Shown: piece by piece, positions 43,687-47,502 of the stretch
Layout: each line of letters begins with the position of its first letter
Position numbering within the stretch: the first letter of the stretch is position 1
Source: Gemella sp.
GTDB lineage: Bacteria; Bacillota; Bacilli; Staphylococcales; Gemellaceae
DNA: 47,502 nt
Direction: 5' to 3'
Assembly (NCBI GenBank): GCA_030529855.1
Contig: JAUMWC010000014.1
Span: 1 to 47,502 of the forward strand
The notes under the pieces: model-generated
Told to the model about the DNA's origin: nothing
The model's database searches: none
Seen by the model: only the letters and a program-made list of their open reading frames with translations
Position numbers and translations under genes: made by a program

Positions 43687-44007
43687 TTGTAGTAGTGTAG
43701 TAGTAGATGTAGTAATCAATTTTCATAAAGTACTACAAGAGTTATTACAGTAAGATTATGCGTTTAAACACTTTTTGTAGTAGTTGTAGTAGTAAAAATA
43801 ATAAAATTAGCTATATATAAAAATCATAATGTATTTAATTAAGATAAAAATTTATAAATATATAGAGAAATTTTAGAAGTACTACATACTACAACTACTA
43901 CAAAATAAAAGAAATGCAGTAATAACAAGGTTTTTACTGTTGTAGTTTTGATTTTATAAACTACTACAAGTGAATAGTTACTACTACAAATAAAGTTTCT
44001 GTAGTAA
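43687..44007. other. Bipartite replication origin with iterons
   Basis: Left cluster: TTGTAGTAGT-type units at 43687-43696, 43696-43706, 43708-43716, 43775-43784 and 43784-43793. AT-rich core about 43794-43878. Right cluster, in the opposite orientation: ACTACTACAA-type units at 43881-43886 (partial), 43888-43894 (partial), 43894-43903, 43960-43969 and 43980-43989; more partial or reversed copies occur at 43731, 43940 and 44000. SaPI-type origins likewise have iterons on both sides of an AT-rich stretch just 3' of the rep gene. The rest of the 498-base gap (43,685-44,182) holds control elements listed separately. Confidence 0.85.
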
Positions 44008-44062
44008 AAAAAGATTTAGAAATCATTCAAAAAATGCAAACTGCCCTTTTTAAAAATATAAA

Positions 44063-44101
44063 GTGCAAATATTGCACCATTGAACATAAAGAGAACATAA
44101 A
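44063..44101. promoter_or_regulatory. Dyad and tandem repeat between origin and regulators
   Basis: GTGCAA-ATA-TTGCAC dyad (44063-44077), followed by two GAACATAAA copies 11 bases apart (44082-44090, 44093-44101). The helical phase suggests protein binding sites. Confidence 0.45.
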
Positions 44102-44109
44102 AAAAAAAC

Positions 44110-44176
44110 AACACCCCTTGCAGAGATGTTGCTAATGTAATGTTGATAATACAATTATACATTAATGAGGGGTGTT
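44110..44176 (+). promoter_or_regulatory. Leader stem that could mask the RBS
   Basis: AACACCCCT (44110-44118) is complementary to AGGGGTGTT (44168-44176), which contains the likely RBS of the gene at 44183. If paired in the mRNA this would hide the RBS. About 49 nt lie between the arms. Confidence 0.5.
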
Positions 44177-44182
44177 TTAACA

Positions 44183-44407
44183 ATGGATTGGCAAGATATA
44201 GATAAACGTCTAGTAGAAAGTATAGATTTAGAATTTTATGAAAAATTAGATCCGATTGAAGAAATAGTATTTGATTTAAAATATATGAAGTTAATGCCAA
44301 CTTATCAAATATCATCAGAAACAAACTATTCAGAAAAAACAATAAGAAGAACAGCTAGTAGTATTCGTTCTAAATATATGGAGTATATCAATGTTAAAGA
44401 AGTATAG
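44183..44407 (+). CDS. Small sigma-like HTH regulator (74 aa)
   Basis: 74 aa (MDWQDIDKRL...). The helices LKYMKLMPTYQISSETNYSE, KTIRRTASSIRSKYMEYI resemble sigma-70 region 4, as in phage ArpU/RinA-type late activators. I choose ATG 44183, because GAGGGGTG is 8-9 bases in front; the in-frame ATG at 44165 lies inside the complementary leader and lacks an RBS. It overlaps the next gene by 17 bases. Confidence 0.7.
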   Translation: MDWQDIDKRLVESIDLEFYEKLDPIEEIVFDLKYMKLMPTYQISSETNYSEKTIRRTASSIRSKYMEYINVKEV

Positions 44408-45059
44408 AGAGATAAAGAGAACATTAGCGAAGCTCCATTATATCCGTGAACAAGATAAAGATTTTATATTATCTCAAGGTGTGTTTAACTATGGACAGAT
44501 AAAAGTGAAATCTAGTTTAAAAAATCATTTTGCCGATAGAGTAGATAAAATAATAGACACTACATTCTTAACACGTGCTAAATTGAAAGAATTAGCCCAT
44601 TTTAAGAGTGATTTAGAAGAACGGCTAACAAATTACCACAATGAAACATTTAAAGCTATAATAAGGCTCTATGTGTTTGATAATTTGAATATAAATAAAA
44701 TTGCTAAAAGATATAGGCTTAAATATCATACAGTAAACAATATAATTGATTTAGGACTAAAGCAGATATATAATCCGACAATACACAGAGATGAAGCAGA
44801 ATATGAGTCAGAGTTGGATATATTACTTTATAGCAGTACTCTAGATGATGATATTATCCAACAAGTAGAAAGCTATATAAACAAGCTAAATAAGTATGAT
44901 TATAATTGTTTGATTAATTGCTATAGGGATATGGCTTTGACAGTTCAAGAAGTGGCTACAATACATAATAAAAAGATATGGAACGTAGCTTTAAACATTG
45001 AGAGAATGAAAGATGAGTTAATACAATTAGTGCCAGTAGAAAAGAGATGTATATTCTAG
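44391..45059 (+). CDS. Sigma-like HTH regulator (222 aa)
   Basis: 222 aa. Two HTH-like regions: AIIRLYVFDNLNINKIAKRY, RLKYHTVNNIIDLGLKQI (~90-125), and LINCYRDMALTVQEVATIHNKKIWNVALNIERMKDEL (~170-210), as in sigma region 4. Position just before the terminase genes suggests that it activates packaging genes. Not assigned to a family with certainty. Confidence 0.68.
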   Translation: MLKKYREIKRTLAKLHYIREQDKDFILSQGVFNYGQIKVKSSLKNHFADRVDKIIDTTFLTRAKLKELAHFKSDLEERLTNYHNETFKAIIRLYVFDNLNINKIAKRYRLKYHTVNNIIDLGLKQIYNPTIHRDEAEYESELDILLYSSTLDDDIIQQVESYINKLNKYDYNCLINCYRDMALTVQEVATIHNKKIWNVALNIERMKDELIQLVPVEKRCIF

Positions 45060-45145
45060 TTAAAGTTTAAGGGAAATATTGTAAAATAGTTAGAGGTTAG
45101 CAAATAAATTTTATAGAGGATATTAAAAGAAGGGAGGTAATTAAA

Positions 45146-45646
45146 ATAAAACCATTAACATTAAAACAGAAACGTTTTGCAGATGAATATATAATAACAG
45201 GGAATGCTTATAAATCAGCAGTAAAAGCAGGATATAGTGAAAAATATGCTAAATCGGATTCTTCAAAATTACTGGAAAATACAGGAATAAAAATATATAT
45301 AGATAACAGGCTAGAAAAACTCCAAAAAACAACCATAGCAACACAAGAAGAAGTTCTTGAAAAATTAACAAGTATACTAAGGCAAGAAAGTATAGAGAAT
45401 GTTAAACAAATTAATCCGATAACAGGGCAAGTAATAGAGTATGAGAAAAAACCTAGTATATCGGATGTGTTGAATGCAGGTAAAGAATTATTAAAAAGAT
45501 ATTCAACTATCCCAGTAGATTTACAAATTGAAAAGTATAAAGCAGAAGTAGAGAAAATTAAACAACAAACGTCAGTAGATGATGAACAAGATTCTAAAAT
45601 TGCAGATTTTGCAAAAGCATTAAGGGAAAGATTTGCTAAAAAATAG
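45146..45646 (+). CDS. terS: Terminase small subunit with AUA start (TerS 1)
   Basis: 166 aa, complete and uninterrupted, but absent from standard ORF calls because it has no ATG, GTG or TTG start. The N-terminus KPLTLKQKRFADEYIITGN, AYKSAVKAGYSEKYAKSDSS matches the Terminase_2 HTH of phage small terminases, followed by a helical oligomerisation part and a short C-terminus. RBS AGGGAGG (45131-45137) is 8 bases before ATA (45146); the frame is open back to a TAG at 45098. The first standard start codon downstream would be near 45,467, far inside the domain. TerS recognises pac/cos DNA and directs packaging. Whether AUA works here is not known. Confidence 0.75.
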   Translation: MKPLTLKQKRFADEYIITGNAYKSAVKAGYSEKYAKSDSSKLLENTGIKIYIDNRLEKLQKTTIATQEEVLEKLTSILRQESIENVKQINPITGQVIEYEKKPSISDVLNAGKELLKRYSTIPVDLQIEKYKAEVEKIKQQTSVDDEQDSKIADFAKALRERFAKK

Positions 45647-45704
45647 ACAAGTATAGACAATTTTTTTAGATTTTATATAATATAAGTGAAAGGGGTGGCT
45701 ATAT

Positions 45705-46229
45705 ATGACAAAAGAGGATAAACTAATAAAAGAAATATCAAGTTATGCTTTAGATTTAATGAGTAATTGGAAACCAGCAAGGAACAGACAAAAAGCCTTT
45801 ATATTGGAGTATGTAGCCAACAATTTCACTAATGCCTCAAGGTGTGCTGTAAAAGCTGGATTTAGTGAGAAAAACGCTAGGAAAGTAGCCAGTAATATGT
45901 TAAACGGTGTAGGCAAATATCAGCATATATCACCAGTTATATATAAAATAGAGCAAGAATTTGATAAACGTAGTGCAGAGTTATCGGTAGCAAGTGCTAT
46001 AGAAATAAAGCAATTTTTAACGGCTGTAATGCGTGGAGAAATAAACGATATTAAATTAATAAATACTGGAGCAGGTAGACAAGAAGTAATACAAATACCA
46101 GCAGATTTATTAACTAGATTAGTAGCTTCTGATAAATTAGCAAAGGCTCTCGGAATGTATACTAAAAATGTTAATGCTGTAGTAGGTGGAGATATTGTCT
46201 TTGAGTTTGGAGAATGGGAAGAGGAGTAA
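45705..46229 (+). CDS. Second terminase small subunit-like protein (TerS 2)
   Basis: 174 aa. The N-terminal half, NRQKAFILEYVANNFTNASR, CAVKAGFSEKNARKVASNML, is a Terminase_2 HTH and aligns with TerS 1 (KRFADEY..., AVKAGYSEKYAK). The C-terminal half (EIKQFLTAVMRGEINDI, PADLLTRLVASDKLAKALGMY) is more like Terminase_2 members of lactococcal and streptococcal phages than TerS 1. It starts 58 bases after TerS 1. No large terminase follows. A broken copy of its 3' end lies at 46470-46520. Confidence 0.8.
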   Translation: MTKEDKLIKEISSYALDLMSNWKPARNRQKAFILEYVANNFTNASRCAVKAGFSEKNARKVASNMLNGVGKYQHISPVIYKIEQEFDKRSAELSVASAIEIKQFLTAVMRGEINDIKLINTGAGRQEVIQIPADLLTRLVASDKLAKALGMYTKNVNAVVGGDIVFEFGEWEEE

Positions 46230-46233
46230 TATT

Positions 46234-46458
46234 ATGAATGATAAATTAGAACTTAAAATATTAGAAGAATTTAACAAAGCTGTAGAAGAATATTTAAAAG
46301 TATTTGGTGATGATTCATTAGATAACGTAATAGAATTACCACACCCAATAACGTCAAGTCTAGAAAATTATGAAGATAGTACAAAAGAGTTATATCAAAG
46401 AATAGAAAATAATAAACCTTTTGACAACACTCCAACAGAAATAGATTTTATTTATTAA
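46234..46458 (+). CDS. Small acidic island protein, paralog of the gene at 46865 (74 aa)
   Basis: 74 aa (MNDKLELKILEEFNKAVEEYL...). EFNKAVEEYLKVFGDDSLDNV is nearly the same as a stretch in the 73-aa protein at 46865 (EFNSKYNEYINKFGDNSLEYV). The start is ATG 46234, 4 bases after the TerS 2 stop, with RBS AGAGGAG. An in-frame ATG at 46186, inside TerS 2, is unlikely. Function unknown. Confidence 0.68.
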   Translation: MNDKLELKILEEFNKAVEEYLKVFGDDSLDNVIELPHPITSSLENYEDSTKELYQRIENNKPFDNTPTEIDFIY

Positions 46459-46469
46459 ATGTTATTTCT

Positions 46470-46520
46470 GTTGTCAATGCAGTAGATAGGTGGATATTAG
46501 GAGAATGGGAAGATGATTGA
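46470..46520 (+). pseudogene. Remnant of a duplicated TerS 2 3' end
   Basis: Reads VVNAVDRWILGEWEDD and stop. The end of TerS 2 reads NVNAVVGGDIVFEFGEWEEE and stop, with shared nucleotides over most of the stretch (GTAGATAGGTGGATATT and GGAGAATGGGAAGA). It has lost a few codons and has no start. Confidence 0.65.
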
Positions 46521-46818
46521 AAAACTAGAAAAGTTAAAAATTAGATATTTAAATACAGAGCACTCTTATTGGAAGCAAGAAGACTGGATTAAGAAAGTAC
46601 ATAGCATTTTTACAGATATGCATTATAGAAAAGATATGACTTTAGAAGAACAGTATATATTTGAAGCCGAGTATTGTTTATTAACTCCAAACATTAGAGA
46701 AAGATACCGTGAGAAAATTAGCTTATCAGACGAGGAATTAAGAGTATTAATTTCTAAGAGAGTAAAAACAGCGAAAGAAAACACAAAAAAAACTTTAAAA
46801 TGGTATAACAATGTATAA
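46513..46818 (+). CDS. Island protein, unknown function (101 aa)
   Basis: 101 aa, helical, basic C-terminus (KRVKTAKENTKKTLKWY). Contains TEHSYWKQEDWIKKVH and EEQYIFEAEYCLLTPNIRERY. Not recognised. It starts inside the TerS 2 remnant, using its AGGAGAATGGGAAG as RBS, so the duplication supplied the translation signal. Confidence 0.6.
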   Translation: MIEKLEKLKIRYLNTEHSYWKQEDWIKKVHSIFTDMHYRKDMTLEEQYIFEAEYCLLTPNIRERYREKISLSDEELRVLISKRVKTAKENTKKTLKWYNNV

Positions 46819-46864
46819 ACACTTATCAAAATAGATAGATATTTCATTGCTAGGGAGCCGTAAT

Positions 46865-47086
46865 ATGGAAAAACTAGAAAAAGAATTTAATAGCAAATAT
46901 AACGAGTATATCAATAAGTTTGGTGATAATTCTTTAGAATACGTTAATTTTTATTGGTATTCACACTATGGTATAGATGAATATACCGAGCATTTAATAA
47001 TTAAAGATATTGAAATGTTGGATAATGCTTTAAAGAAAAATAAGGCATTAAATAACGTTAAGCCTATAGAGGGAATAATAAACTAG
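46865..47086 (+). CDS. Small acidic island protein, paralog of the gene at 46234 (73 aa)
   Basis: 73 aa (MEKLEKEFNSKYNEYINKFGD...). It shares the EFN...EY..FGD.SL..V core with the 74-aa gene, and both end with a KPI/TEI-like tail. I choose ATG 46865 after AGGGAG; the upstream in-frame TTG at 46847 has no RBS. Function unknown. Confidence 0.65.
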   Translation: MEKLEKEFNSKYNEYINKFGDNSLEYVNFYWYSHYGIDEYTEHLIIKDIEMLDNALKKNKALNNVKPIEGIIN

Positions 47087-47104
47087 TGGAATAAAGGTAG
47101 ATTA

Positions 47105-47437
47105 ATGAAAGATAATAAAATATATTCGTGGAAATTAAATAGTATAGAAGGTATCACGGAGGATAGAAACTTTGCGTTAATAACTTTTAAAAATGGACTT
47201 TGTGCTGTTGTAAACTTTGAGTTAAATGGCTTTATGGTTGAAGTATTATTAGAAACATTTTATAAATGGATGCATTTTCCAAATGAAGCTACAGAAAAAG
47301 AAAAAGAAACTATTAAAAATATCTTATCAAATCCAACGGGTTATGAAATTAGTAGTTCAGCAAGAAATTATTTAGAATATCCTGACTCTAAAGATGAATG
47401 GGATAAGATAAAGAAAGATTTTGGTTATACTTATTAA
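47105..47437 (+). CDS. Island protein, unknown function (110 aa)
   Basis: 110 aa. The N-terminal half has a beta pattern (IYSWKLNSIEGITEDRNFALITFKNGLCAVV), the C-terminal half is helical and charged (EATEKEKETIKNILSN, SKDEWDKIKKDFGY). Not recognised. RBS AAAGGTAG. It is the last island gene before the IS end. Confidence 0.6.
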   Translation: MKDNKIYSWKLNSIEGITEDRNFALITFKNGLCAVVNFELNGFMVEVLLETFYKWMHFPNEATEKEKETIKNILSNPTGYEISSSARNYLEYPDSKDEWDKIKKDFGYTY

Positions 47438-47449
47438 ACACTTAACATT

Positions 47450-47502
47450 TGTACTGCGCCCAAAAAGTTGGACAGTATTTAACTAAAGGATTTAGTTCTG
47501 AA
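47450..47502. mobile_element. Left end of an IS3-family (IS150-like) insertion sequence (partial)
   Basis: The stretch begins TGTACTGCGCCCAAAAAG and continues TTGGACAGT, a terminal repeat very like those of IS150-group elements, with TG at the outer end. A leader-type palindrome AACTAAA-GGA-TTTAGTT (47481-47497) follows. The transposase would lie outside the window. Confidence 0.65.

Larger units (their letters stand above)
33110..47449. mobile_element. Putative phage-inducible chromosomal island (phage satellite)
   Basis: The gene order is: integrase, accessory genes and CI-like repressor leftward; then Cro, small early genes, HTH/excisionase-like gene, primase-helicase, iteron origin, regulators and small terminase rightward. 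This is the plan of Gram-positive PICIs (SaPI-like). Large terminase, portal, capsid, tail and lysis genes are absent up to 47,449, where an IS3-family end begins. The left boundary is placed by the palindrome upstream of trmH and is approximate; the right boundary is not in the window, or was overwritten by the IS. A degraded prophage is the alternative. Confidence 0.75.

Noticed and set aside
43681-43800. Iteron region as a coding tandem repeat
   Set aside because: The TAGTAG-type units contain stop codons in several frames, and the units are in opposite orientations on the two sides.
45208-45660. A 150-codon minus-strand frame over the small terminase region
   Set aside because: It is the shadow of the AUA-started TerS gene; it lacks an RBS and its protein is a Ser/Phe/Ile-rich mix typical of antisense frames.
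33110-47449. A complete prophage
   Set aside because: No large terminase, portal, capsid, tail or lysis gene is present after the small terminases, and the origin/primase layout is that of a satellite. A truncated prophage is still possible, as the right end is cut by an IS.

Overview
The window is AT-rich, low-GC Gram-positive DNA. Gene content and order (ctsR-type heat-shock control of clpB, the YloU/FakA pair, a coccus-type MurG with an HVSVN motif, a flotillin operon, rpsO, pnp and ylbG-rsmD-coaD) point to a coccoid Firmicute. My best guess is Gemella or a close relative; this is inference from gene content and protein flavour, with no database search behind it.

Positions 1-33,286 are ordinary chromosome: the 3' end of a cell-wall-anchored surface protein; a pseudouridine synthase (minus strand); clpB under two CtsR boxes; a small cluster (GNAT, SAP-like protein, Asp/Glu racemase, DUF2130 protein); an MBL hydrolase; an NfeD-FloA membrane operon with two short anchored partners; deoxynucleoside salvage (pdp-deoC); a DEAD-box helicase; truB-ribF-rpsO; tRNA-Arg(UCU); a threonine-rich membrane-anchored protein; uvrA; an Asp23-like protein with fakA; cvpA; pnp; then ylbG-rsmD-coaD-murG-PAP2-yhdT-panF; a Nudix protein; and minus-strand DUF1146, corA and trmH-type genes.

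From about 33,110 to at least 47,437 there is an integrated element. Its layout is that of a phage-inducible chromosomal island (PICI, a phage satellite). A leftward arm carries a tyrosine integrase, a HEPN-type DUF3644 protein, two tiny membrane proteins, a SAP-domain protein with an acidic, membrane-anchored tail, and a CI-like repressor. A rightward arm carries a Cro-like protein, small early genes, an excisionase/AlpA-like HTH protein, a primase-SF3 helicase, an iteron origin, two sigma-like regulators, two tandem small-terminase genes and several small unknown genes. No portal, capsid, tail, large terminase or lysis gene is seen before an IS3-family end begins at 47,450, so a truncated prophage is not fully excluded.

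The most notable observations, all in the island, are: (i) a complete small-terminase gene whose only well-placed start codon is AUA, so standard start rules miss it; (ii) a second, different small terminase directly behind it, followed by a decayed copy of its own 3' end and a pair of paralogous small genes, which records a tandem duplication; (iii) a bipartite origin with ACTACTACAA iterons in opposite orientation on either side of an AT-rich core; (iv) a predicted small structured RNA with its own promoter and terminator, running head-on into the HEPN gene; and (v) a promoter, leader hairpin and intrinsic terminator before the HEPN gene that look like an attenuator.
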